Source: an uncultured Chloroflexota bacterium
Lineage (GTDB): Bacteria > Chloroflexota > Dehalococcoidia > UBA3495
DNA length: 14,162 bases
Assembly (NCBI GenBank): GCA_913052545.1
Contig: CAJXEF010000041.1
Coordinates: forward strand, 1-14,162
Reading direction: 5' to 3'
Shown here: positions 6,178 through 14,111 of the stretch, in pieces
Layout of the letters: each line of letters starts with the position of its first letter
Numbering within the stretch: the first letter of the stretch is position 1
Translations under genes and position numbers: made by a program
Notes under the pieces: model-generated
The model's input: only the letters and a program-made list of their open reading frames with translations
Told to the model about the DNA's origin: nothing
Databases searched by the model: none

Positions 6178-6750
6178 TTGATAGCTACTCCGGATAACAT
6201 TTTTCTCGTGGGTTTCATGGCTTCTGGAAAGAGTCATGTTGGAAGGCAACTGGCAAAGAAAATCGGATGGAAGTTATTGGATGCCGATAGTGAGATTGTG
6301 GACCGTGCGGGGCGGAGCATAGAAACTATTTTTAAAACGGACGGTGAGGAAGTGTTTCGAGCCCTTGAGTCTGACATAGTCGCTGAATTATGCGCTGGGT
6401 CAAGGCAAATTGTTGCCATGGGAGGTGGAGCTTTTTTAAACCCGGTCAATCGCCAGAATATGTTGAGCCATGGGTTTGTTATCTGTTTACGGGCTAGGCC
6501 CGAAACGATTCTTAAGAGACTCAACAAAGCCCAGGCTAACGACCGGGCTCGGGGGAGAAGAAACACTCCAATACGTCCTTTGTTAGATGTTGATAATTCT
6601 TTAAAAAAAATAAAATGCCTGATAAAAGAAAGGTCTGTAGCGTACTCTGAAGCTCATTACCAGGTAGATACTGATGAATTGGATCCCGACGAGATTGCTC
6701 AGCAGATTTTAGACCTTCTCGATAATGATAAGCTTAACTTGATCAACTAA
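6178..6750 (+). CDS. aroK: Shikimate kinase
   Basis: Phosphorylates the 3-hydroxyl of shikimate with ATP, in the pathway to chorismate. The 190 residues carry the Walker A motif GFMASGKS (12-19), Asp37 in LLDADSE (shikimate binding), FRALES with Arg61, MGGGAF (Gly82-Gly84), and RPLLD in the lid region. The frame is open back to a GTG at 6124, directly after the VOC stop. The extra 18 residues have no family match, however, so I prefer TTG 6178 with AAAAAAGG just upstream. The start is uncertain and no strong SD exists for either choice. Co-directional with aroB 63 nt downstream. Confidence 0.9.
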   Translation: MIATPDNIFLVGFMASGKSHVGRQLAKKIGWKLLDADSEIVDRAGRSIETIFKTDGEEVFRALESDIVAELCAGSRQIVAMGGGAFLNPVNRQNMLSHGFVICLRARPETILKRLNKAQANDRARGRRNTPIRPLLDVDNSLKKIKCLIKERSVAYSEAHYQVDTDELDPDEIAQQILDLLDNDKLNLIN

Positions 6751-6813
6751 GATCGAAATAATGATGGCTCAAGTGATTAGTTGATTTGAATAATATAAAC
6801 CTTGGAGGAATAG

Positions 6814-7914
6814 ATGTCAGATTCTGAACTGGCAGCCGTGGTTCATCATTCAGAAGGAAGCTATCCTGTGGTGGCCGGGTGGGGTCTATTGGATAACCTT
6901 GGAGACAGGTTTTTGGAGCTTGGAGTCAAGGATACCGCATATATCATCACTGATGAGAACGTCATGCGTCCTTATGGTCGTACGGCACAACGGGCGCTTC
7001 AGAAGAGAGGGGTAAAAGCTCACTGTTTTATCATACCTCCTGGTGAACCGAGCAAAAATTTCAATTTGGCCCAGGCTATATATCAATGGTTGGTCGGCCT
7101 AAAAGCAGAGCGCGGGCAAGCGATTATTGCTGTGGGTGGTGGAGTGGTGGGAGACCTTGCGGGTTTTGTTGCCGCTACCTTTCTCAGAGGAGTGCCTTTT
7201 GTTCAAGTTCCAACTAGTATGGCTGCTATGGTGGACGCTTCTGTGGGTGGCAAAGTAGCGGTTAATTTACCGCAAGGCAAAAATTTGGTGGGTGCCTTCT
7301 ACCAGCCACGGGCAGTACTTGCGGATGTGTCAACGTTGTCTTCACTGGGAAAAAGAGAATTATCCGAGGGTTGGGCTGAGGCAATCAAACATGGGCTAAT
7401 CCTAGATCCTGACCTTTTTGACCTTTTTGAGGAACACGCTGAAGAATTGATGGACCTCAAGCCAGAATTATCTACTGAAATCATCAGGCGCAGTATGGCG
7501 ATTAAAGCAGATATAGTTAGTCAGGATGAGCGAGAGACACTTGATATTCGAATATTGCTAAATTACGGACATACCATAGGACATGCTTTAGAAGCATCTA
7601 CCGAGTATGGCCAATTCATGCATGGGGAAGGTGTGTCTATAGGCATGATGGGTGCAGCCAGAATGGCCGAACGGATAGGGTTAATCCCCCAACGAATAGT
7701 AGACCGTCAAAAACAAATTCTTGAGAGGTTTAATTTACCTATTAGTGCGAATGGAGTTCCCATAGAACGGGTTAGACAAGCCATGTCCTTAGACAAAAAA
7801 TCGGACGGCGGTACTAATCGGTGGGTTATGTTAGAAGATATTGGTAAAGCGACCGTTCGAAGGGACGTACCGCAGGAATTGGTGGAAGAAACTCTAAGAG
7901 AATTAATCGGGTAA
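6814..7914 (+). CDS. aroB: 3-dehydroquinate synthase
   Basis: Converts DAHP to 3-dehydroquinate, the second step of the shikimate pathway, using NAD+ and a divalent metal. The 366-residue protein is of normal length. It shows PPGEPSKN, the nucleotide-binding GGGVVGDLAGFVAATFLRG (from 108), DASVGGK, EGWAEAIKHG with metal ligand Glu189, NYGHTIGHALE with His253, and MHGEGVSIGM with His270. All expected active-site residues are present. GGAGG is 6 nt before the ATG. One deviation is PTSMAAMVDASVGGK, where most relatives have a PTTLLAQVDAS-type sequence; it is conservative. With aroK it forms a partial aro cluster; aroA, aroC, aroD and aroE are not in the window. Confidence 0.97.
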   Translation: MSDSELAAVVHHSEGSYPVVAGWGLLDNLGDRFLELGVKDTAYIITDENVMRPYGRTAQRALQKRGVKAHCFIIPPGEPSKNFNLAQAIYQWLVGLKAERGQAIIAVGGGVVGDLAGFVAATFLRGVPFVQVPTSMAAMVDASVGGKVAVNLPQGKNLVGAFYQPRAVLADVSTLSSLGKRELSEGWAEAIKHGLILDPDLFDLFEEHAEELMDLKPELSTEIIRRSMAIKADIVSQDERETLDIRILLNYGHTIGHALEASTEYGQFMHGEGVSIGMMGAARMAERIGLIPQRIVDRQKQILERFNLPISANGVPIERVRQAMSLDKKSDGGTNRWVMLEDIGKATVRRDVPQELVEETLRELIG

Positions 7915-8003
7915 CCTACTGTTTTTCTATAACTTCTATCAGCGTAAATAATAACCACCGGTCGTATATTCTTAAGGGTGGACTAATCGGTATCGGAGTA
8001 AAT

Positions 8004-9242
8004 GTGAACAGTATTGTTTATGTCAGCACGGGCGGTGAGATTTTCACCATCAAGGATGATGGTACCGATCACCGCAAACTGACTGGAAAAAATCAGGATT
8101 ATTCAGATGGAGATAGTTCTAGGACAGGTGGCAGCCCCTACAACTCGGGAAACCCTATCCTGAATTTTAACCAATTTTATTCATGGCCATCGTGCTCTCC
8201 TGATGGAACTAAAATTGCAGTTTCATTGGTTGAATTAGAAAGGCAAATCCACAAGACAGTTTCTATTAACATTATTGACCTGGCAACCGGTACCGAAAGT
8301 ATTTTATATACTAACGAGCTTCCTGCTCTCATAGCAGATGGCGTGCCACATTATGTTTGTTGGTCTCCGGATAACCGATCTCTAGCCTTTATTGCAGCTA
8401 CTTCGCAAGGGCTAGGACTGTTTGTTTCACCGATAGATTCCAGACAGAGTGCTAATCTGGTAGGGCTGGGTGCACCTATGTATTTCAGCTGGTCTCCCAA
8501 TTCTCGAGAATTAGTTTTACATTCCAGATCAGACATAAAGCGAGTAATTGAACCTCAACTTGGAAATACCACGATTCATCTTGGTAGTTACGAGGGCTTT
8601 AGAGTTCCTGCATATTCTCCAGATGGAAAACAAATTGCATTTGTCGATCGTTTTAATGATGGTGGGATCGTCACCGTTTCAACCATAGGTTCTCTGAGTG
8701 AGTCTGAAGAGATCATAGATGTAGGTCCATATTCAGCACTCTTATGGTCTCCAGCAGGCGACAAACTGGCAATCGCAGACGGAGCAGTATCCGGAGGCCC
8801 AGTTTTCCAAAGGCTAAGAGTAGTTTCACTAAACGGAAAACAAGTTCACCCAATAGCCACTGAAGACATATTGGCGTTTTACTGGTCTCCTAACAGCGAG
8901 TTACTCGCGTGGGTAGCGTTGGATTCAGACAGGCAGTTATTTAAATGGAGAGTTTCTGAAAGTTTTCAAGATAATGGTCGGGATGTTTTCTACTTTCAGC
9001 CTTCGGGAGAATTTTTTACACTCCTCAATTTTTTTGATCAATATGCATATTCACATAGCCCCTGGTCACCTGATAGTTCGAAGTTAGTTATTGCTGGTTC
9101 TCCAGAACAGGCTTTCGAACGGCGGAATGGTCATACCCCCACAGGCTCGAGGGTGTTTCTTTTGGATGTGACTGGAGATGGTGCACCTTTGGAAATGGCT
9201 GCCGGTAACCTTGCCTTTTGGTCTCAATACGAAATCACTTAG
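8004..9242 (+). CDS. TolB-like / PD40 beta-propeller protein
   Basis: A 412-residue protein built of repeated PD40 (WD40-like) blades. The repeat core W-S-P-[DN] recurs at least six times (CWSPDNRSLAF, SWSPNSREL, AYSPDGKQIAF, LWSPAGDKLA, YWSPNSELLAW, PWSPDSSKL), with a variant SCSPDGTKIAV near residue 65. Together with the first strand (IVYVSTGGEIFTI) and the last (LAFWSQ) this suggests a closed six- or seven-blade propeller. It starts at GTG 8004, with GGAG 5 nt upstream; an overlapping ATG at 8002 stops at once. No signal peptide is visible, unlike periplasmic TolB. The gene is 89 nt after aroB and shortly before the lipoprotein gene. No enzyme motif is visible, so it is probably a protein- or ligand-binding scaffold; role unknown. 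Confidence 0.85.
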   Translation: MNSIVYVSTGGEIFTIKDDGTDHRKLTGKNQDYSDGDSSRTGGSPYNSGNPILNFNQFYSWPSCSPDGTKIAVSLVELERQIHKTVSINIIDLATGTESILYTNELPALIADGVPHYVCWSPDNRSLAFIAATSQGLGLFVSPIDSRQSANLVGLGAPMYFSWSPNSRELVLHSRSDIKRVIEPQLGNTTIHLGSYEGFRVPAYSPDGKQIAFVDRFNDGGIVTVSTIGSLSESEEIIDVGPYSALLWSPAGDKLAIADGAVSGGPVFQRLRVVSLNGKQVHPIATEDILAFYWSPNSELLAWVALDSDRQLFKWRVSESFQDNGRDVFYFQPSGEFFTLLNFFDQYAYSHSPWSPDSSKLVIAGSPEQAFERRNGHTPTGSRVFLLDVTGDGAPLEMAAGNLAFWSQYEIT

Positions 9243-9275
9243 GTCTAAGTGTTTAAGTACAGAACATAGGCTGTC

Positions 9276-9304
9276 TTGACCATCACTTCGGATAACCCTA
9301 ATGT
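9276..9304 (+). promoter_or_regulatory. Weak promoter candidate before the lipoprotein-transporter pair
   Basis: TTGACC (9276-9281), a 17-nt spacer and TAATGT (9299-9304). The predicted start site, near 9311, would leave almost no leader before the ATG at 9318, which fits the absence of an SD there. The -10 is poor, so the pair could instead be read through from the propeller gene. Confidence 0.25.
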
Positions 9305-9317
9305 GGATTATTACAGA

Positions 9318-10064
9318 ATGACCTTTATGATTTTTAGACCCATCATTTTTAAGTGGCCATTAGTGATTTTGGTGATTGCAGCACATGTGGGGTGTACCGG
9401 TCCTCCACAGGGCACTCCAGAGCCAACAGCGACGGCTACACCTCAACCTATTGTTACCTCCCGCCTTATATTGGATAACGCCTACAACAATTTATCTACT
9501 TTGAGATCAGCTTCGTTTAGTATCGAACATGTAGAAGGTGGTATAGAAGTTTTCCCTGGTGTGATAATCACACGCACTCACGGTTTGGTTCGTATGCCAG
9601 ATGAATATCAATTTACGATTGAAGCCGAAGCTAGTGGTACTTATCTAGAGATTAGTGTTGTCAATGTTTCCGGACACACCTACATGACTAATTTGTTTAC
9701 TGGGCAATGGCAAGAAGTTTCAACTGAAGTCGTACCCGTTAAATTAGCGAATTTGGGTGCCAAGTTGGGCGATTTAACCAAAGTTCTGCGAGACCACCAG
9801 TGGGAAGGTACCGAAATGGTTGGTTCAGAAGGCTTTTACCTCATATCCGGAAAAATCAAATCTGACGATTTGGTTTCTGTTGTTTCTTCATCTCAACTTG
9901 GCTCTACATTGGATATAAAATTGTGGATAAGCGAAAAACATTACTTGCTAAAACAAATTAAGATAAACGGGCCACTACTACTGACGGATACGGATGCTGC
10001 AGTTCATATAATCTCGTTAAGTGATATTAACGAACCTGCGGAAATACCTAACCCAATACCTTAG
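9318..10064 (+). CDS. LppX/LprAFG-like lipoprotein (lipid carrier type)
   Basis: Exported lipoprotein of about 248 residues. The N-terminus has Arg and Lys, a hydrophobic stretch (WPLVILVIAA) and a lipobox-like HVGC, with His at -3 where Leu is usual. The lipidated Cys is residue 26, followed by a Thr/Pro-rich spacer. The mature part has the order of the LppX_LprAFG family: L-x-A-Y-NNLSTLRSASFSIEH, then strands around GLVRMPDEYQFTIEA, FTGQWQEVS, EGFYLISGKI, and WISEKHYLLKQIKINGPLL near the end. These proteins form a half-barrel that carries lipids between membrane and envelope. The frame is open upstream to TTG 9276; ATG 9318 (or 9327) is chosen because it gives a standard signal-peptide length. 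The MFS gene follows after 9 nt, as for mycobacterial LprG. Confidence 0.78.
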   Translation: MTFMIFRPIIFKWPLVILVIAAHVGCTGPPQGTPEPTATATPQPIVTSRLILDNAYNNLSTLRSASFSIEHVEGGIEVFPGVIITRTHGLVRMPDEYQFTIEAEASGTYLEISVVNVSGHTYMTNLFTGQWQEVSTEVVPVKLANLGAKLGDLTKVLRDHQWEGTEMVGSEGFYLISGKIKSDDLVSVVSSSQLGSTLDIKLWISEKHYLLKQIKINGPLLLTDTDAAVHIISLSDINEPAEIPNPIP

Positions 10065-10073
10065 AGCAGTTGT

Positions 10074-11528
10074 ATGAAGTCTGGGAACTATCGAGCTTCA
10101 AAAATTATTGGCCTGATGATTGTCGCCCTTGGAGCTTTTTTCACATCTCTTGATCAGACTGTGGTGGTTACCGCATTACCCGATATGATGCGAGATCTGA
10201 AAATTCCTATTAGCGATATAGATCAGTCTTCTTGGATAATCACCGCATATCTCCTGGGATACACTGTTTCCATGCCAATTGTCGGTCGGCTAGGCGATGT
10301 GTTTGGTTATTGCCGAATATATCAAATTGCTCTATTGATATTTCTTGTCGGGAGCGTCATGGTGGCGGTGTCTGGAAATTTAGGTTTGTTAATTGGGAGT
10401 CGATTGTTCCAATCCCTGGGAGGGAGTGCAGCTATTCCAATTGGGATGGCATTAGCATTTACTATTTTGCCGGTTGAACGGCGTGGTTTAGCCCTGGGAA
10501 TAGTCGGTGGGGCAGCTGAAGCAGGGTCTATGTTAGGCCCTGCTTATGGTGCTTTAATTGCAGAACTTCTTAATTGGCGCTGGATTTTTTGGCTCAATAT
10601 TCCGCAGGTATTGTTGTTAATGGTTTTACTAACCCGACTATATAATCAACCTCATAGAACGAGCCGGGTTGATTATATTGGGGGTGGAATTCTGACTGTT
10701 GGTCTTTCAATGATTACTGTAGCTCTATGTATGGAGCAATTTTTCTCCCTTACTTCTTTTACTCCATACATCGCAATATTGATTGGAATGACTTTATTGA
10801 TTGTGTTGTTTAAGCATCAGTCCAAGGTCTCCTCTCCTATGCTTCCGGTCCAACTATTCAGTTCTTCATCCGTTATAAGCGCCATGGTAACTCAAATCCT
10901 TGTTGGGGCGGCGTTGATTATTATCTTGGTTACGATACCGCTAATGGCTCATACCGTTATGGGCAAAGATGCAAGCGTCGGAGCACTGTGGTTGCTTAGG
11001 CTGACTATTTTCATCCCTTTGGGGGCAATTACAGGAGGAGCCTTGTTTAACGTATTGAAAGTGAGGCCCCTAACTTTGATTGGACTAATTTTTATAGGCG
11101 TTGGTATGTTGGCAGCTAGTACTTGGCCTATGGATGTCCGTGATCCTGAGTTGACGGTAACGTTAGCGGCTACAGGGTTTGGGTTCGGGTTGGTTATAGT
11201 TCCGTTGATGCATGTTGTATTAGATACTTGTCCTGCAGATTATAGGGCATCAGCTGCGTCGTGGATTGTAGTTTTAAGAGTAATGGGAATGACGATGGGG
11301 CTGGCTGGATTATCGACTTGGGGAGTGGGGCAATATCAAGATTTGACCGGTGATTTAGCAAATCCAGCCATTTGGTTGACCGGGTTGTCGGATCAAACGG
11401 CCGATATAATCGCCGCTTACACTGAAGCAGGATTGAAACTGTTCCACCATTTTCTGATCATCGGAGGTGGTATGGCTCTGATAGCGTTAATACCATCCTG
11501 GTTTATGAAGACGGTTGATCCCGGATAA
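10074..11528 (+). CDS. 14-TM MFS transporter, DHA2 (EmrB/QacA) type, possible Rv1410c/P55 analogue
   Basis: Proton-coupled exporter of 484 residues, mostly hydrophobic, with 14 predicted membrane helices. Motifs include LDQTVVVTALP (26-36) in TM1, the DHA2 signature; motif A GRLGDVFG (71-78) in the TM2-3 loop; and motif C GGAAEAGSMLGPAYG (145-159) in TM5, typical of antiporters. NWRWIFWLNIP (167-177) precedes TM6. A long polar loop (about residues 415-450) precedes the last helix. The gene starts 9 nt after the LprG-like lipoprotein with little SD, suggesting coupled translation. DHA2 proteins export drugs. The lipoprotein partner points instead to lipid or glycolipid export as in lprG-Rv1410c, which is an inference from gene order. 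Confidence 0.9.
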   Translation: MKSGNYRASKIIGLMIVALGAFFTSLDQTVVVTALPDMMRDLKIPISDIDQSSWIITAYLLGYTVSMPIVGRLGDVFGYCRIYQIALLIFLVGSVMVAVSGNLGLLIGSRLFQSLGGSAAIPIGMALAFTILPVERRGLALGIVGGAAEAGSMLGPAYGALIAELLNWRWIFWLNIPQVLLLMVLLTRLYNQPHRTSRVDYIGGGILTVGLSMITVALCMEQFFSLTSFTPYIAILIGMTLLIVLFKHQSKVSSPMLPVQLFSSSSVISAMVTQILVGAALIIILVTIPLMAHTVMGKDASVGALWLLRLTIFIPLGAITGGALFNVLKVRPLTLIGLIFIGVGMLAASTWPMDVRDPELTVTLAATGFGFGLVIVPLMHVVLDTCPADYRASAASWIVVLRVMGMTMGLAGLSTWGVGQYQDLTGDLANPAIWLTGLSDQTADIIAAYTEAGLKLFHHFLIIGGGMALIALIPSWFMKTVDPG

Positions 11529-11533
11529 AACCA

Positions 11534-11556
11534 CTCTTTCCTAGAATCTAGAAGAG
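11534..11556. other. Imperfect hairpin after the MFS stop codon
   Basis: CTCTT (11534-11538) and CTAG (11541-11544) pair with CTAG (11547-11550) and AAGAG (11552-11556) around a 2-nt centre and small bulges. There is no T-run on the plus strand, so it is not a classical terminator. It may protect the 3' end or be chance. Confidence 0.25.
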
Positions 11557-11796
11557 AAACCAACTTGGGCTCCGAGCATTAGAACTAAGACCAAGGTCTA
11601 CACGAAAGAATACCTTATCTCGGCGAGCTTTATTCATTTGAGACAGGAGTCCCATTATCTCATGAGAGAGATTGGACCACTGGCTTGTTATTTTGCCGGT
11701 ATTTATTGGACCTTAACCTATTTAGGAAAGCAATACAATTAAGATAAGTGTTGATCCTTACACAACGCTATGAATATAAATGATATATATAACATC

Positions 11797-11938
11797 ATTA
11801 TATGATTGCGAAATAGTGAGGTTATACTATCGTTATGCGTAACGATGGTTATACCTTGAAAAACTATTTAATCACATCAAAAAGATTCGAAAAATAACAG
11901 TAATTCTTATAATATTTCGAATTATATCATTGCAAATC
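11797..11938 (+). repeat. Imperfect 18-bp direct repeat pair
   Basis: ATTATATGATTGCGAAAT (11797-11814) recurs as ATTATATCATTGCAAATC (11921-11938) with four differences. The second copy abuts the -35 box at 11941, where an activator would bind. In such AT-rich DNA a chance match is possible. Confidence 0.35.
11820..11854. promoter_or_regulatory. Inverted repeat flanked by direct repeats, operator candidate
   Basis: ATCGTTA (11829-11835) and TAACGAT (11840-11846) form a 7-bp inverted repeat around TGCG. On each side lies the direct repeat GGTTATAC (11820-11827 and 11847-11854). The unit is about 90 bp upstream of the -35 box. The arm sequence recurs beyond the end of the binding-protein gene at 14112-14142. 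Confidence 0.45.
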
Positions 11939-11940
11939 GC

Positions 11941-11969
11941 TTGACATAGGGGAGTGACTCGCTTATATT
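11941..11969 (+). promoter_or_regulatory. Strong sigma-70 promoter of the binding-protein gene
   Basis: Perfect -35 TTGACA (11941-11946), exact 17-nt spacer, and -10 TATATT (11964-11969, five of six consensus bases). Transcription should start near 11976, giving a leader of about 88 nt before the ATG at 12065. This is the best promoter in the window and fits an abundant binding protein. Confidence 0.85.
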
Positions 11970-12064
11970 GCGCTACGTTGCCCGGTCTCCGGATAGCTTC
12001 TATGGAATAGGTATAAGTTTTTTGCAGAAGTTTATGGAGTAACCCAGAAATACAGGAGGACCCA

Positions 12065-13933
12065 ATGAAGCAGATACGGACTCAATTCTCACTTGGTAAA
12101 TTATGGCTAAGTGTAGTTGTAATAGTGAGTATGTTGATGGTAGCTTGCGGTGCAGCAGCGCCGGAGCCCTCGGCTGCCACTGATTCTGCTGCCCCAGCCC
12201 AGGAAGTAGCGAAGCCTAAAGCCTTAGCTATTCCTGCGACCGCGGAGCCAGCTGCCGCTAAAGCAGCAGCGAAACCTGCAGCGAAAGCCGCTCCTAAAGC
12301 AGCACCAAAACCTACTGAGGCACCTGCCGCAGTTGTTAGCGCCAGGGACGAGGTTGTCGTGGTAACCAACGAAGAGCCTACGACGCTTGGAGCTGCCAGC
12401 CCGTTCTGTGGTGGAAACATCCAGAACACGGTTTGTGATGATATTGCTACTGATCCTCTGACATGGATCGATGATCAGAACGACTACGAGGTAGTTGGTT
12501 TAACCGGCATAGAAGGGTGGAGTCAGCTTGATGCCGACACCTGGGAGTTCAAACTGAGGGACGGAGTGACTTTCCATAACGGAGCACCGTGGAATGCAGA
12601 CCAGGCCAAGTTCTGGATAGATTTCTTCGGTGACGAAGCGACAAGCGGTCACTACAACAGTAATGACTACAGTTTCCACGGTTCATTCAGTGGTGAAGTC
12701 GTTGATGATCTTACATTGAACATCAACTGTAAGAATCCCTGCCCGATATTGCCCAGGACAACCATATTCACCAAGTTCCAAGATGTGGGTTGGTACGAAG
12801 AGGTAAATCCGAACTGGGCATCCCAGGGCGATGATACTAATTCAACAGTGGAGAGCATGACAGTGGGTCTAGGTCCTTACCGGATCGTAGAGTGGAGGCG
12901 TGGTCAGGAAGTAGAGCTGGAAGCATACGAGAACTACAAGCCCAATCCGAACACGGTCTACTCTAGGGCTCCGGTAATCAAGACAGTCATCCAGCAGTGG
13001 AGAAACGAGCCAATGGTCCGGGCCGCCATGATCGAGGCCGGCGAAGCTGACTGGGCTGAGATTTCACTGGATGATATCAACATGGTTCCTAAGTGGAAAT
13101 CGGCCACCAACAACGAAGTCTATGTCTATGCTATAGACACGGTTCACCATCCAGAGTTGAGGAAGGTGGATGTTCGTAGAGCCATGGCCCTTGCTATTGA
13201 CTGTGAACTTTTGATGGAAAGCGTATTCGGTGGTCTAACCGAGTGTTACGGAAACATATCTCAAACTGGAACCGTAGGGATTACCCCGGAGAACTCGAAG
13301 GGATATGACTACGATCCGGTAAAGGCCAAAGAATTACTGGCTTCGGCCGGTTACGATCCAGCCAATGAGATTCACCTGAACATCAGAGCGAACCGAGTTC
13401 CCAAAGACGTTGAATACGGCGAAAGCGTAATTGCATACTGGAATGAAGTGGGTATTAGCGCCGTACTAAACGTGATTGAATCTGGTGTACGAGCCAAGAG
13501 ATCTCGCTCCAACTGCGGACACCAGCGTACAAAGGAAGAATTTGCAGCAGCAGCAGGGGATGATCTGCACGACAAGTGCAGGGACCTAGGGCCTGGTTCC
13601 CCGGATTTCGTATCAATGCAACTAACTGAATCTGCTACATCGACTGAGTCATTGGACTTCTCCAGGCAGGGTGGTCTGAGAAATAGTTGTTACAGCAGAA
13701 GCAGTGGTGTTTGTTTCAGCGATCACGAAGCGAACATTGCGGAAGCTAATGCTACTCCGACCGGTCCTGAAAGAACGGCTAGGATGGAGAATATAGCGAA
13801 CCGAGTGCATGACGAAGTGCTGGTATATGGTAACTTCCAGGTAGTCCAGATCTATGGTCTATCGGAACACCTAAACTGGGAACCTCACTATGCACCTAGG
13901 ATACGAGCGAACACAATGTCGTTCTCTCAATAG
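12065..13933 (+). CDS. ABC transporter substrate-binding lipoprotein, family 5 (oligopeptide/DppA-OppA type)
   Basis: Surface lipoprotein that captures a solute, often a peptide, for an ABC importer. The signal peptide (MKQIRTQFSLGKLWLSVVV) ends in lipobox LMVAC with Cys28. A low-complexity Ala/Pro/Lys linker follows to about residue 92. The SBP_bac_5 domain fills the rest: DTWEFKLRDGVTFHNGAPW is the family's hallmark segment, followed by GPYRIVEW, VDVRRAMALAID and DYDPVKAKELLASAGYD. AGGAGG is 5 nt before the ATG, a strong promoter precedes and a perfect terminator follows, so the gene is monocistronic. Permease and ATPase genes are absent, so it must share a transporter encoded elsewhere. 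The mature part has ten Cys residues, unusual for the family, many in the C-terminal third. Its base composition looks GC-richer than its neighbours', consistent with codon bias for high expression. The substrate is unknown. Confidence 0.93.
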   Translation: MKQIRTQFSLGKLWLSVVVIVSMLMVACGAAAPEPSAATDSAAPAQEVAKPKALAIPATAEPAAAKAAAKPAAKAAPKAAPKPTEAPAAVVSARDEVVVVTNEEPTTLGAASPFCGGNIQNTVCDDIATDPLTWIDDQNDYEVVGLTGIEGWSQLDADTWEFKLRDGVTFHNGAPWNADQAKFWIDFFGDEATSGHYNSNDYSFHGSFSGEVVDDLTLNINCKNPCPILPRTTIFTKFQDVGWYEEVNPNWASQGDDTNSTVESMTVGLGPYRIVEWRRGQEVELEAYENYKPNPNTVYSRAPVIKTVIQQWRNEPMVRAAMIEAGEADWAEISLDDINMVPKWKSATNNEVYVYAIDTVHHPELRKVDVRRAMALAIDCELLMESVFGGLTECYGNISQTGTVGITPENSKGYDYDPVKAKELLASAGYDPANEIHLNIRANRVPKDVEYGESVIAYWNEVGISAVLNVIESGVRAKRSRSNCGHQRTKEEFAAAAGDDLHDKCRDLGPGSPDFVSMQLTESATSTESLDFSRQGGLRNSCYSRSSGVCFSDHEANIAEANATPTGPERTARMENIANRVHDEVLVYGNFQVVQIYGLSEHLNWEPHYAPRIRANTMSFSQ

Positions 13934-13963
13934 TCACCAGCAGATAAAGTCAAGAGACTAATT

Positions 13964-14000
13964 AAGAGCCCCCTGGCCAGATAGGCCAGGGGGCTCTTTT
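13964..14000 (+). terminator. Strong intrinsic terminator of the binding-protein gene
   Basis: AAGAGCCCCCTGGCC (13964-13978) and its exact complement (13984-13998) form a perfect 15-bp GC-rich stem with loop AGATA and a TTTT tail (13997-14000). It begins 30 nt after the stop codon. It is symmetric enough to act on the minus strand as well, where the complement of the 5' arm provides a short T-tract. Confidence 0.93.
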
Positions 14001-14111
14001 GCGATATAAAAGGTTTGCACTATTAGTACTGGGATATATAGAACTGCTTTCGTGTAAAAGAGAGATAGTAGTGACTGTCATATTTGTAAAGGGAACTTAG
14101 CCTCGTAATAG

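Larger units (their letters stand above)
11529..12064. other. AT-rich 536-bp regulatory region with no convincing gene
   Basis: No tRNA, rRNA or supported CDS was found. Two short frames exist, 11662-11742 (26 codons, fairly hydrophobic) and 11834-11896 (20 codons), both without a well-placed SD. The region holds a hairpin just after the MFS stop, imperfect direct repeats, an inverted-repeat cluster, a further inverted pair ATTCGAAA (11885-11892) with TTTCGAAT (11915-11922), and a strong promoter for the binding-protein gene. The density of symmetrical elements suggests regulated transcription. Confidence 0.6.

Noticed and set aside
7955..7981. CCACC...GGTGG inverted pair after aroB as a terminator
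   Set aside because: Only 5 bp with a 17-nt loop and no T-run.
11662..11742. 26-codon frame (MREIGPLACYFAGIYWTLTY...)
   Set aside because: Hydrophobic and preceded by AGGAG, but 13 nt from the ATG, and too short to support without conservation data.
11834..11896. 20-codon frame starting inside the inverted repeat
   Set aside because: No well-spaced SD and it overlaps the putative operator; likely chance.
12002..12042. Two ATG-GAR-stop mini frames in the binding-protein leader (12002-12010, 12034-12042)
   Set aside because: Neither has an SD; two-codon frames are common by chance.
12082..12429. Minus-strand Ala/Gly-rich frame of 115 codons
   Set aside because: Its composition mirrors the Ala/Pro/Lys linker of the binding protein on the other strand; a compositional artefact.
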